Shown in pieces: positions 44,947 to 53,238 of a DNA stretch of 64,000 bases. Position 1 is the first letter of the stretch. Each line of letters opens with the position of its first letter. A program made the position numbers and the translations under genes. The notes beneath the pieces were generated by a model. It was not told where the DNA came from, searched no databases, and saw nothing but the letters and a program-made list of their open reading frames with translations. Origin of the DNA: Lysobacter capsici (lineage in GTDB: Bacteria; Pseudomonadota; Gammaproteobacteria; Xanthomonadales; Xanthomonadaceae). Location: positions 3,286,001 to 3,350,000 of the forward strand of contig NZ_CP094357.1 in assembly GCF_014779555.2 (NCBI RefSeq). The letters are read 5' to 3'.

Positions 44947-45025
44947 CGTGGCTATGGGCGTCCTTCCTTCTACTTGAAACTAGGGTGCCCGCTTCCCACA
45001 CAGCCCGCCTCCCGGCGGGCTTTTC
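44947..45025 (+). ncRNA. Candidate small RNA with two stems and an intrinsic terminator
   Basis: Between the MFS gene and the next gene, GGGCGTCC (44956-44963) pairs with GGGTGCCC (44983-44990) using two G-U pairs, which favours RNA over DNA palindromy. A single-stranded pyrimidine-rich loop with CTTCCTTCTACTTGAAACTA separates them. A strong terminator follows (AGCCCGCC 45002-45009, GGCGGGCT 45014-45021, then TTTTC). The predicted transcript is about 79 nt. It could equally be the 3' end of the MFS message. The 5' end is inferred. Confidence 0.4.
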
Positions 45026-45052
45026 ATTGAGGACCTCGCGGAGGCACGGCGA

Positions 45053-47116
45053 ATGAATGGAATCTACCTGCGGCGACGCGGCAAGCTGTACGTCAAGCCC
45101 GGCGACGGCGGCGTCAGCACGGCCGAGGTGGCGATGGTGCAGAAGGAAACCGAAGCGCTCGGCTACGTCTTATCCGAGGCAGCAGTCGAGCGCCTGAGCA
45201 CGCTGTCGATCGAGCAACTCACCCGGGTGCTGCGCGAACTGCGCAAGCATCTGGCGCCGATGACCGGCGCGCACCGCAAGCACAGGCCCTTGTTTCCGGA
45301 TTTTCCGAAGGGCTCGCTGGCGCTGGCCGAAGCCGAGTTGTACCTGCGCGCGGTCTACCACTACCTCACCCATCGTCGCCTGCACCTGCAGCAACCGTCG
45401 CAAACCACGCCGCTGCTGCATGGCCGCGAGCCGCGCGAGATCGACCTGGGCACGACGGAGGATTTCGAAGCCATCTGCACCCGGCTGGCCGCCGCGCCCA
45501 CCTCGCTGTCGGCGCAGGACAAGACCGATCTGCTGTGGTTCATCAAGCAGTACCAGGCCCAGGTGCTGCGCCTGTTGCCCGAACAAATTCCGTTCAAGGA
45601 GAACCTCGCGCTGATTGGCGCCGGCCTGCTGCGCTACGCGCCGGGCGCGGCCGCCAATGCGTTCGTCGCCACCCGATTCAAGACCGCGACCGACCTGCTG
45701 CGCCTGGCCGTGGCCTTGAACGACGGCGACGTCTCGCTGGCCGAACCGACCCGGTTCAAGGCGATGAAGCGCGCGCATCGCCGGCTGCTGCTGGACGGGC
45801 TGGAAGCCTGCGGCGATCCGACCGAGGACATGCGCCGTTGGCGCGAACGCTGGAAGCGCCTGGGCGAAGTGCTGCATCCGGGCGATTACCGCGAACGCTG
45901 CCCGAACACCTGGCGCGCGTTCCAGGTGCTGCGCGAGGACCTGCCGTTCGAGAGCTTCAACAGCGCGGTCGAACGCGAACTGGAGCAAGGCCGCACCGAT
46001 GCGGTCGCGCAACGATTGCTCGCGCGTCCGGGCGAACTCGCGCGCCGGCTCGATCATCTGCTGCGCGGCGACGCGCCGGCGCGGGCCGTGCTCGATCACT
46101 TCCGATCTGTTGCCGAACGAGTGTCCACACCGGTGCTGCTGCAGGCCTTGAGCCAGTTCGAACATCGCGGTGAATCGTCGTTGCGCACCTTCTTTCCGAA
46201 GGGCGACGCGGCGCGCGCGTGGACGCTGCACGATCGACGCGCGCCGATCGACCCGACCGTGCTCAACGACGTCATCGCACTCTGCCGCGGCGCCCTGCTC
46301 GCCCGCTTCGCTCAGCGCGCGCCACTGGGCCGCTGCTACGTCGACCCGGCCCTGGCCGACATGCGCGTGCCGCTGGTCCAGCGCTCGGCCTCGCGCGCGC
46401 TGCGCACGCTGGTGCGCGGCAGCCGCCTGCCACTGCCCGACACCCGCTTCATCCGCCTGTTCCTGTGGTGGACCAACGGCCGCGAGCGCACCGACATCGA
46501 TCTGTCGGCGGCGTTCTTCGATCGCGACTTCGTGTTCCGCGATGTCGTCGCCTACTACAACCTCAAGGGTTACGGCGGCCATCACAGCGGCGACATCGTC
46601 GATGCGCCGCGCGGCGCGGCCGAGTTCATCGATCTGGACCTGGCGCGCTTGCGCGAGCTCGGCCTGCGCTTCGTCGTGGTCAGCATCCACAGCTTCACCA
46701 ATCAGCCGTATTGCGACCTGCCCGAATGCTTCGCCGGCTGGATGGCGCGCAGCGATGCGAACTCGGGCGAACCGTTCGAAGCGCGCACGGTCGAAGACCG
46801 CCTGGACCTGGCCTCGAACCAGCAAAGCTGCCTGCCGTTCGTGCTCGATCTGGAAACCGACCGGATCGTGTGGACCGATATCGGCCTGGGCGGTTTCCCG
46901 CGCTGGAACAACGCCGCCAACCATCTGTCCGGCATCTCGCTGATCCTGCGCGCGATGACCGCGCTGGCGACGCCGGACCTGCGGACCTTGTTCGAACTGC
47001 ATGCGCGGGCACGCGGCGAGCTCGTGGATACGCCCGAACAGGCCGATACGGTGTTTTCGATGAGCGAGGGCATTACGCCGTTCGACCTGGATCGGATTCG
47101 CGCGGAGTTTCTTTGA
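45053..47116 (+). CDS. Large uncharacterised protein with a TerD-like C-terminal domain
   Basis: A 687-residue soluble protein with no signal peptide or membrane helix. Residues 1 to about 470 are helix-rich with many Arg/Leu/Glu and no recognisable motif. Residues about 478-560 resemble a diverged TerD (tellurite/stress, calcium-binding) domain: TDIDLSAAFFD, VVAYYNLKGYGGHHSGDIVDAP, AAEFIDLDLARLRELGLRFVVVSIHSFT. The overall architecture recalls the MXAN_6230/SCO0854-type proteins of Myxococcus and Streptomyces; that match is from memory and tentative. It has GGAGG before the ATG and follows a terminator, so it is a single-gene unit. The function is unknown. Confidence 0.7.
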   Translation: MNGIYLRRRGKLYVKPGDGGVSTAEVAMVQKETEALGYVLSEAAVERLSTLSIEQLTRVLRELRKHLAPMTGAHRKHRPLFPDFPKGSLALAEAELYLRAVYHYLTHRRLHLQQPSQTTPLLHGREPREIDLGTTEDFEAICTRLAAAPTSLSAQDKTDLLWFIKQYQAQVLRLLPEQIPFKENLALIGAGLLRYAPGAAANAFVATRFKTATDLLRLAVALNDGDVSLAEPTRFKAMKRAHRRLLLDGLEACGDPTEDMRRWRERWKRLGEVLHPGDYRERCPNTWRAFQVLREDLPFESFNSAVERELEQGRTDAVAQRLLARPGELARRLDHLLRGDAPARAVLDHFRSVAERVSTPVLLQALSQFEHRGESSLRTFFPKGDAARAWTLHDRRAPIDPTVLNDVIALCRGALLARFAQRAPLGRCYVDPALADMRVPLVQRSASRALRTLVRGSRLPLPDTRFIRLFLWWTNGRERTDIDLSAAFFDRDFVFRDVVAYYNLKGYGGHHSGDIVDAPRGAAEFIDLDLARLRELGLRFVVVSIHSFTNQPYCDLPECFAGWMARSDANSGEPFEARTVEDRLDLASNQQSCLPFVLDLETDRIVWTDIGLGGFPRWNNAANHLSGISLILRAMTALATPDLRTLFELHARARGELVDTPEQADTVFSMSEGITPFDLDRIRAEFL

Positions 47117-47124
47117 TCGCTCTT

Positions 47125-47310
47125 ATGTAGGAGCGGCGCGAGCCGCGACCGCGCAGCGGCCGATCGCGGCGGACACCGGCAATCGCGCATGACTTCACAT
47201 GCGGATGGATCGGCCAAACCACGACGTGCGGTGACGGGATCGATGCAGGTCTCGCCGGCTGGCGTGGGTGCGCGGTCGCGGCTTGCGCCGCTCCTACAGG
47301 GAGCGCCGGG
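47125..47310. repeat. Inverted pair of the GTCGCGGCTTGCGCCGCTCC repeat
   Basis: Copies in opposite orientation at about 47125-47150 (GGAGCGGCGCGAGCCGCGAC) and 47275-47300 (GTCGCGGCTTGCGCCGCTCC) lie between the convergent TerD-like and SDR genes. Other copies are at 36640-36662, 37279-37300 and 57629-57655. Each unit is itself a hairpin. Confidence 0.8.
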
Positions 47311-47331
47311 CTGCACCTCGTCTAACGCGGG

Positions 47332-48354
47332 TCAGGCGTTTTGCTTCAACGCGATCAGGCTTTGCGCGGTCGCGATCAACGCGTCCTCGCGCGGTCGCGG
47401 CACCCAATCCAGCACGCGGTGGGCCTTGGCGCTGCTCGCGTTCTTGCGCTTGCCCAGGTCCGGGATCACCTGCCGCACCGCCGGATCGCGCAGCGCGGCC
47501 AGGCGCACCATCCAGTTCGGCACCTCGCGTTTGGGCACCTTCGCCGCGGCGGCGCCGAGGTGGTTGCGCAGGGTCTGGGCCATCTGCAGCACCGACATGA
47601 AGTCGCCGGCGACGGCCAGGAAACGTTCGCCGTTCGCGGCCGGATCGGTCATCGCGCGCAGGTGCAGGTCGGCGACGTCGCGCACGTCGACCGCGCCGAA
47701 ATGCAGTTGCGGGCAGCCGGGCAAGCCGCCGTCGAGCATGCGCTGGATCAGGCCGATCGAGGTCGAATAGTCCGGCCCCAGCACCAGGCCGAACACGGCG
47801 ACCGGATTGACCACCGCCAATTCCAGCGCCCCGCCCTCGCGTTCGATGAAGTCCCAGGCCGCGCGTTCGGCCAGGGTCTTGGATTTCGGATACGCGGCCA
47901 CCTCTCCGCTCAGGTCCGACCACACGCTCTCATCGAAAGGCTCGGTGCGCCCGGGATGGCCGTAACCGATCGCCGCGAACGACGAGGTCAGCACCACCCG
48001 CTTGACCCCGGCGTCGCGCGCGGCGCGCAACACCCGCAGGGCGCCGTCGCGCGCAGGCACGATCAGATCGTCTTCGTGTCTGGGCAATCCGGGCGGAAAC
48101 GGCGAGGCCACGTGCAGCACGTAGTCGCAATCGGCCATGGCCTGCGCCCAGCCGGCGTCGTGTTCGAGATCGGCGACGACGAACGACAGGCGCTCGTCCG
48201 GATCGACCCCGGCCCGCCGCAACATCGCCCGCACCGCGCCTTCGCGCTCGAGGCTGCGCACGCTCGCGCGTACGCGATGGCCGGCCTGCAACAACTGGAC
48301 GATGCAATGACTGGCGATGAAGCCCGAGCCGCCGGTGACGACTACGGTGTACAT
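47332..48354 (-). CDS. NAD(P)-dependent extended SDR reductase
   Basis: A 340-residue extended short-chain dehydrogenase of the dihydroflavonol-4-reductase / aldehyde-reductase type. The nucleotide-binding motif is TGGSGFIASHCI at residues 7-18; the acidic VVADLEHD, HVASPFP, the catalytic Ser in VVLTSSFAAIGYG, and the catalytic YPKSKTLAE pair are all present, followed by VNPVAVFG. The likely reaction is NADPH-dependent reduction of an aldehyde or ketone; the substrate is unknown. The ATG at 48354 puts the Rossmann motif at the N-terminus; a longer frame extends 22 codons upstream without homology. It is 72 bp after the membrane-protein gene on the same strand. Confidence 0.87.
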   Translation of the reverse strand: MYTVVVTGGSGFIASHCIVQLLQAGHRVRASVRSLEREGAVRAMLRRAGVDPDERLSFVVADLEHDAGWAQAMADCDYVLHVASPFPPGLPRHEDDLIVPARDGALRVLRAARDAGVKRVVLTSSFAAIGYGHPGRTEPFDESVWSDLSGEVAAYPKSKTLAERAAWDFIEREGGALELAVVNPVAVFGLVLGPDYSTSIGLIQRMLDGGLPGCPQLHFGAVDVRDVADLHLRAMTDPAANGERFLAVAGDFMSVLQMAQTLRNHLGAAAAKVPKREVPNWMVRLAALRDPAVRQVIPDLGKRKNASSAKAHRVLDWVPRPREDALIATAQSLIALKQNA

Positions 48355-48426
48355 CGGTGGCGTCTCGCATTGCAGCGGCGCGACGATCGAATGCGGCGCG
48401 GTCGCGTGGCGATCGGACACGCGGGA

Positions 48427-48999
48427 TTACTCCGCCCCCGCCGGCTCGAGCAGCACGTACTCGCCCTTGGCCCCGTAAGTCTTTCCGGCGCGCGCACACA
48501 GCGCTTCGCCGCAGCGGGTCAAGGCGCCCGACTGGGTCGCGTGCAGGATGTCCTTGGCGAACTGGGCGCGCTCGATCTCGCGCATCGACTTGCGCATGAA
48601 GTACCAGCTGCTGCCAACCGCCAGGATCGAGCCGACCAGCAAGGCCGCCACGCCCTTGTAGATCAGCCCCTGCTGCGAGCGCAGCAGGCCGATGTGCTGG
48701 TCCTCGAGCGCCTTGGCCGCGCGCTCGGCGAGTTCGGCGCTTTCGCGCAGTTGCGTGCCGATCGGACCGAAGGTCTGATCGACGCCGCGGCCGATCGCCT
48801 CGCGGGTCTGGTTCTGCACCGCGTTGATCAGCTGGTGGGTCAGTTCCTGCGCGTCGGCGCCCATGCCCTGGGCGGTGCGATGCAGTTCGTCGGCGCTGCG
48901 GTCCACATGCTGGACCGCGCGTTCGCTTTGTTCCTGCATGTGCTGGGCGAACACCGCCAGATCGGCGGCCAATCGTTTCAGGTCTTGCGCGTCCTGCAC
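48427..48999 (-). CDS. Small membrane protein of the DUF2235-lipase gene unit
   Basis: A 190-residue protein of unknown family. The first about 110 residues are helical, Gln/Glu/Arg/His-rich and probably coiled coil (HMQEQSERAVQHVDRSADELHR, AELAERAAKALEDQHIGLLRSQ). A single membrane helix (about 113-131: GVAALLVGSILAVGSSWYFM) follows, then a short basic C-terminal tail with two cysteines. The start is GTG at 48999 with GGAGAACGAA before it. It follows the DUF2235 gene by 17 bp, so the two are certainly cotranscribed. A role as a partner or chaperone of the lipase is inference. Confidence 0.7.
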   Translation of the reverse strand: MQDAQDLKRLAADLAVFAQHMQEQSERAVQHVDRSADELHRTAQGMGADAQELTHQLINAVQNQTREAIGRGVDQTFGPIGTQLRESAELAERAAKALEDQHIGLLRSQQGLIYKGVAALLVGSILAVGSSWYFMRKSMREIERAQFAKDILHATQSGALTRCGEALCARAGKTYGAKGEYVLLEPAGAE

Positions 49000-49016
49000 T
49001 TCGTTCTCCGTCAGGG

Positions 49017-50450
49017 TTACAGGCCCGGCGCGCGCGGATGCGCGCTGGGCGGTTCTTGCTGCGGCGGCGGCTGTTGTTGCGTCGGCGGCGGCTGGGTCGG
49101 TTGCTGCGGCGCCGCCTGCGCCTGCTCGGCCTTCATCTGCTGGTATTGCTCGCGTCCGTTCTGCAGCCAGGCCTGGCCGGCGTCGGAACGCGCATGGTCC
49201 TGCGCCGCGGCGCGGAACGCACCGTCGTCGCGATTGCGCGCCGCTTCGGTCAGGCGGGCGAAGGTGCGGTCGATGTCGCTGCCTTCCTGCGCGGCCGCTT
49301 GCGGCGTCGCCTGCTTGCCCGGGGTGTCGCCGATCGGCACCGGCCGGCGCTCGAAGCGGCCGTCCATGCGCTCGTCGATCGGCTCCTTGCGGGTCGGATC
49401 GGGCACCGAGTGATCCTTGACCTGCTGCTTGCTCGCGACGATATCGGTGTGGTCGCGCTGGCCGTCGCGGAAATCGCGGGTGGTGTAGAAGAACTGGTGC
49501 TTGTCGGACCGATGCACGACGTTGAGTGTCGGGTCCTGCGGCTCGGCGCGCTTGTCCAGAAACGGTTTATCGCTGAGCCCGTTGAGGTAATCGGTCATCA
49601 GATTGCCGCTTCGGATCGACAGGCCGTTGAGCTCGTAGCTGCCGCCGATGTTGCTGTGCGCGCCGCCGACGGTGACGTTGAGGAAGCGTTTGTCCTCGCT
49701 GAAGCCCTCGCGCAGGATGCTGGTCGACTTGAACAGGTCGCGGCGTTCGTCCTCGGCGGTGATCTGGAACGCCGACATCACCGACGGCGGCAGGCGCCGG
49801 TCGTGATTGCGCGGCTCGCCGGTGCCGACCGGGTCGAACAGACCGACCGCCTGCGGCACCTGCCCCGGCGCCACCAGCGGCGGCTTGCTGAACTCCACGC
49901 CGGTGATGTTGCCGTCCTTGTCCTTGCTGTAGGTCGCGCCGCTCGGGTCCTGGATGCCACGCTCGTGGACCAGCCGCGCGAACGCGGCCTCCTGTTCGGC
50001 GCCGCGGCTGAAACCGATCCCGGCCACGTTGATCTGCGCCTTCGGGTCCTGATCGAGCCACTGCTTGGACTGCTCGGTGAACTGCCGGTACATCTGCTCC
50101 ACGCGCGGCTCGAAGGTGCGCCCGCTCATCTGGTCGCGGGTGCTCTTGAGCCAGCCGTCCTGAGTGCCCGGGCCTTCCACGTAGCCGTAGCCGATATTGC
50201 GGTGCATGCCGGCTTCGAGTTGCTGCACGACCCCGGCCACATTGGTGTGGTTCTTGGGGTCGTCCTTGTACATGCTGTTGCCGGTGCCATCGAAGGCGGC
50301 AACGAACAGGCGCGCATGCGGATCGCTGGAATCGAGCAACAGCGGCGCGCGCAGCTGCGACAACTGGCCGCTGGCCTGCACGTAGCTGTCGAGGTCGTGC
50401 TGGTCGGCGGGATAGGTCTTGACGCCGTCCGGATTCTTTTCGCCGCCCAT
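49017..50450 (-). CDS. DUF2235 (Tle1-like) putative phospholipase
   Basis: A 477-residue alpha/beta-hydrolase-like protein of the DUF2235 family that includes the T6SS phospholipase Tle1. The family motif FDGTGN is at 53-58; the nucleophile elbow GFSRG has Ser148; Asp206 in GLFDPVGT and His265 in GGAHSNIGGSY complete a plausible Ser-Asp-His triad. After about residue 330 a charged linker leads to an AFRAAAQDHARSDAGQAWLQ segment and a Gln/Pro-rich tail (QQPTQPPPTQQQPPPQQEPP), typical of exported effector proteins. No signal peptide is present. It is flanked by a lipoprotein gene upstream and a membrane-protein gene downstream. Confidence 0.82.
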   Translation of the reverse strand: MGGEKNPDGVKTYPADQHDLDSYVQASGQLSQLRAPLLLDSSDPHARLFVAAFDGTGNSMYKDDPKNHTNVAGVVQQLEAGMHRNIGYGYVEGPGTQDGWLKSTRDQMSGRTFEPRVEQMYRQFTEQSKQWLDQDPKAQINVAGIGFSRGAEQEAAFARLVHERGIQDPSGATYSKDKDGNITGVEFSKPPLVAPGQVPQAVGLFDPVGTGEPRNHDRRLPPSVMSAFQITAEDERRDLFKSTSILREGFSEDKRFLNVTVGGAHSNIGGSYELNGLSIRSGNLMTDYLNGLSDKPFLDKRAEPQDPTLNVVHRSDKHQFFYTTRDFRDGQRDHTDIVASKQQVKDHSVPDPTRKEPIDERMDGRFERRPVPIGDTPGKQATPQAAAQEGSDIDRTFARLTEAARNRDDGAFRAAAQDHARSDAGQAWLQNGREQYQQMKAEQAQAAPQQPTQPPPTQQQPPPQQEPPSAHPRAPGL

Positions 50451-50512
50451 CGCAAACTCTCCTTAGCGCTGCGGTTGTGGTACTGCCGGGTGCTGCGGCT
50501 CGGGGCTGCGGC

Positions 50513-51196
50513 TCAGTAGGTCTGGCTGAAAACCTGGATCAGGTCGGCACGGTAATCGCTGTTGGGATTGCCCGGATCGCGCGGCGCCTTCAACGGAATG
50601 AAGCTGCGCATGTAGACGTTGATGGTGCGGTCGTCGACTTCCAGGATGATTTCCGGATCGTTGATGCTCACGCCCGGCGCGATGTCCTCGCGCGCGACCT
50701 CGTGCCGCACCAGCCGGTCCTTGAAGATCTCGCCGATGTCGATGCGCGCGCTGTGCTCGCTTTGGTCCTTCGAACGCCAGCTGACCTCTGCCGGCGGCGG
50801 GAAGTTGACGATATCGATGTGGCCGGCCTTCATCAGGCTGCGGTAATCGGCGCCGAACGACGCGGTCGAGGCGCTGAGTTTGCTTTCGTCGGGCTTACCG
50901 TGCGGAAAGCCGTGATAGACGATGCGGCAGCCGTAGGTATCGAAGCAGTAGGCGCCGAAGCGGTGGCGCTCGAAACGCAGCGGCCATTCGGCCGAGGTGC
51001 CCGCGCCGGCTTGCGCGGCGGCGGACGGGCTGGAGGCGGCGGACGTAGACATGGCGGTTTGACATCCTGTTGCGGCAAATAGGGCAAGCATCGCGGCCAG
51101 TGCGCGCGCGCGGCGGGCATGCGCCTGCCGGCGATGCGGTTCGCAACGCGGCACGGCATGACGGCGACGGCGGCCGGTCACGGATTGACTGTCCAT
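50513..51196 (-). CDS. Putative lipoprotein encoded upstream of the DUF2235 lipase
   Basis: A 227-residue protein with an Arg-rich N-terminus, hydrophobic segment and lipobox-like ATGC at about residue 45, indicating an exported lipoprotein; the mature part (from about 70) contains WPLRFERHRFGAYCFDTYGCRIVYHGF, then a beta-rich domain with EVSWRSKDQSEHSARIDIGEIFKDRLVRHEV and EIILEVDDRTINVYMRSFIPL. It resembles no domain that I can name with confidence, but periplasmic lipoproteins encoded next to Tle1 lipases are often the cognate immunity proteins. Start ATG at 51196 has AGGGA upstream; a Met near residue 36 is an alternative. It is the first gene of the three-gene unit. Confidence 0.75.
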   Translation of the reverse strand: MDSQSVTGRRRRHAVPRCEPHRRQAHARRARALAAMLALFAATGCQTAMSTSAASSPSAAAQAGAGTSAEWPLRFERHRFGAYCFDTYGCRIVYHGFPHGKPDESKLSASTASFGADYRSLMKAGHIDIVNFPPPAEVSWRSKDQSEHSARIDIGEIFKDRLVRHEVAREDIAPGVSINDPEIILEVDDRTINVYMRSFIPLKAPRDPGNPNSDYRADLIQVFSQTY

Positions 51197-52024
51197 CTGG
51201 GTCCCTTCGCTGGCTCCGGCACACTAGCATCGGCGGGTGGGCGAACCCACTGTACGGATAGTTCCCCTTCCGTACTGCGCTGCGATGTGCCGGAACACGA
51301 GACCGGAGTTTGCACGCAATCGGCGACAAGACTCAACTGATGTGCCGGTCTGTCACTTGGCGCTGAGAGGTTTGTGCGTATTCGCGTGCCGGGTTTGCGC
51401 TGGTGGCGGCGCGGCTATCGAGCGGTCCTGGCCCGGTCGTGTGGCGACCGGCAGCGGGCCGAGTCGGCAAACAGGCGCGTCCTTCGCCATCTGCGGATCT
51501 GCGACCGATCGCACCGTTTCGGGGGCGAGACGCTTCCAGCAGGAACTGCGTCTGATGGCGCTGTCGGGGCGTGCTGGCCTGGGAAACACGGACGAACTGA
51601 TCGCCGCGCTTTGCCGGGGCGAGACGGTCACAGACTTATTGGTGCTGGCGCAATTGATCGCCGTTATCGCGCGAAAGTCGCTGGATTCCCGCGTTCGCGG
51701 GAATGACGTTCTGATAAGACCTGGCTATTTGAGTGAGTTGAGTAATCAGCCTTCAATCCCGCGCCACTCCCAGCCCGTCATTCCCGCGAACGCGGGAATC
51801 CAGGGACTTTCGTGCGAAAGAGTACGAAGTCGCAAACGTTCCCGTTTCAATCTTTCGCTTGTCGCGTTGCCTGCGTGAAAGCAGAGCGCATCGACTTCAG
51901 GCGTTCTCACTCGAAAAGCCCTGGATGTTCGGCTTCGCCGAGGTAAAGCAGAGCCCGCCTTCGTGGGAATGACGACTGAGAGTGACGCGGCGAACCCGAA
52001 CTTCACTGCTCCGGCAACAGTTCC
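51197..52024. repeat. Gene-free region with REP-like repeat cluster, locus B
   Basis: An 828-bp stretch between divergently oriented units. REP-like palindromes occur at 51669-51707 (GATTCCCGCGTTCGCGGGAAT), 51777-51815 and with the CTTCGCCGAGG module at 51905-51974. Left of them (about 51520-51665) a stretch with some coding character reads QQELRLMALSGRAGLGNTDE and further, but it has no start or RBS and is probably a remnant. I see no other gene. Confidence 0.65.
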
Positions 52025-53119
52025 CTACAACCGCAACTCGCTCTCCCGATCAAAGAAATGCATCCGTTCCGCCGAATACGCCAGATGCACGGTGTCGCCG
52101 ACCTTCGGCAAGTGGAACGGCGGCAGGCGCACCACCAGGTCGCAGCCGCCGCAGCCCAGGTTCAAGAACGCTTCGTTGCCGACCGGTTCGACCACCTCGA
52201 CTTTGGCCGGCAAGGTGTCCGGGCCGGCCTCGGCCGGATGCATGTCTTCCGGGCGCAGGCCGATCATCAGCTCGCGGCCAAGATAAGCGCGGACTTTCTC
52301 CAGCAACTCGCCTTCCGGCCGCAGGCGCAGTTCGACGCCGTCGGCGATGCGCAGGTACAAGGCGTTATCGCGTTCGACCACCTGGCCCCACAGGGTGTTC
52401 ATCTTCGGGCTGCCGAGGAAGGTCGCCACGAACAGATTGACCGGCCGGTTGTACAAGGCCATCGGCGTGTCGATCTGCTGGATCTTGCCGTCCTTCATCA
52501 CCACGATCCGATGGCCCAGGGTCATCGCTTCGACCTGATCGTGGGTGACGTAGATCATCGTGGTCTCGAGCTGCCGGTGCAGGCGCGCGATCTCGACCCG
52601 CATGGTCATGCGCAGCTTGGCGTCGAGGTTGGACAGCGGCTCATCCAGCAGAAACACCTGCGGCTTGCGCACCAAGGCGCGCCCCAGCGCGACGCGCTGG
52701 CGCTGCCCGCCCGACAACGCGGCCGGCTTGCGGTCCAGCAGCGATTCCAGCTCGAGCGTCGCCGCCGCCGCCTTGACCCGCTCGGCGATCTCGACCTTGC
52801 TCGCGCCGCGCAGTTTCAGGCCGAAGCCGAGGTTCTCGGCCACGGTCATGTGCGGATACAGCGCATAGCTTTGGAACACCATGGCGATGTCGCGATCCTT
52901 CGGCGGCATGTCGTTGACCACCCGGTCGCCGATGCGCAACTCGCCCGAACTGATCGACTCCAGCCCCGCAACCATGCGCAGCAAGGTGGATTTGCCGCAG
53001 CCCGACGGGCCGACCAGCACCAGCAACTCGCCGTCGTCGACCTCGAAACTGGCGTCGGCGACGCCGACGTAACCGTTCGGATAGACCTTGCGCAGCTGCT
53101 GCAGAGTGACCTTCGCCAT
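52025..53119 (-). CDS. MalK/UgpC-type sugar ABC transporter ATP-binding protein
   Basis: A 364-residue ATPase of the CUT1 family. Walker A is GPSGCGKST (37-45), signature LSGGQRQRVALGRAL, Walker B VFLLDEPLSNLDAKLR and switch His in YVTHDQVEAMTLG. The C-terminal third is the regulatory OB-fold domain seen in MalK/UgpC/MsmK (VATFLGSPKMN, RPEDMHP). ATG at 53119 has GGGAG upstream; a five-codon longer start exists. It is transcribed alone, with no permease next to it, and diverges from the GH1 gene; it may energise the two permeases at 61962-63673 or several CUT1 systems. Confidence 0.9.
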   Translation of the reverse strand: MAKVTLQQLRKVYPNGYVGVADASFEVDDGELLVLVGPSGCGKSTLLRMVAGLESISSGELRIGDRVVNDMPPKDRDIAMVFQSYALYPHMTVAENLGFGLKLRGASKVEIAERVKAAAATLELESLLDRKPAALSGGQRQRVALGRALVRKPQVFLLDEPLSNLDAKLRMTMRVEIARLHRQLETTMIYVTHDQVEAMTLGHRIVVMKDGKIQQIDTPMALYNRPVNLFVATFLGSPKMNTLWGQVVERDNALYLRIADGVELRLRPEGELLEKVRAYLGRELMIGLRPEDMHPAEAGPDTLPAKVEVVEPVGNEAFLNLGCGGCDLVVRLPPFHLPKVGDTVHLAYSAERMHFFDRESELRL

Positions 53120-53180
53120 GAATTCTCCCGACAATGCGATCGAGGCGATGCATTTGTGCCCGCCCTGGGCTATTCTGCCA

Positions 53181-53194
53181 TGTAACCGTTTTCA
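53181..53194. promoter_or_regulatory. LacI-type operator between the ATPase gene and the GH1 gene
   Basis: TGTAACCGTTTTCA fits the LacI-family consensus TGnAAnCGnTTnCA at all nine defined positions. A possible -10 box TATTCT for the GH1 gene lies just upstream at 53171-53176, so the site would overlap the transcription start. Confidence 0.55.
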
Positions 53195-53238
53195 TGCACG
53201 CCCGCTTCCAATTCGATTGGCTCCGGAGGCCACGACGA

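Noticed and set aside
47125-47310. tRNA-like or att-site-like structure between convergent genes
   Set aside because: The symmetry is explained by two opposite copies of the 20-bp hairpin repeat; no cloverleaf or integrase.
51237-51878. A 213-codon open frame in the repeat-rich gap
   Set aside because: No ribosome site, runs through REP-like repeats, and only a short middle part looks protein-like; at most a remnant.
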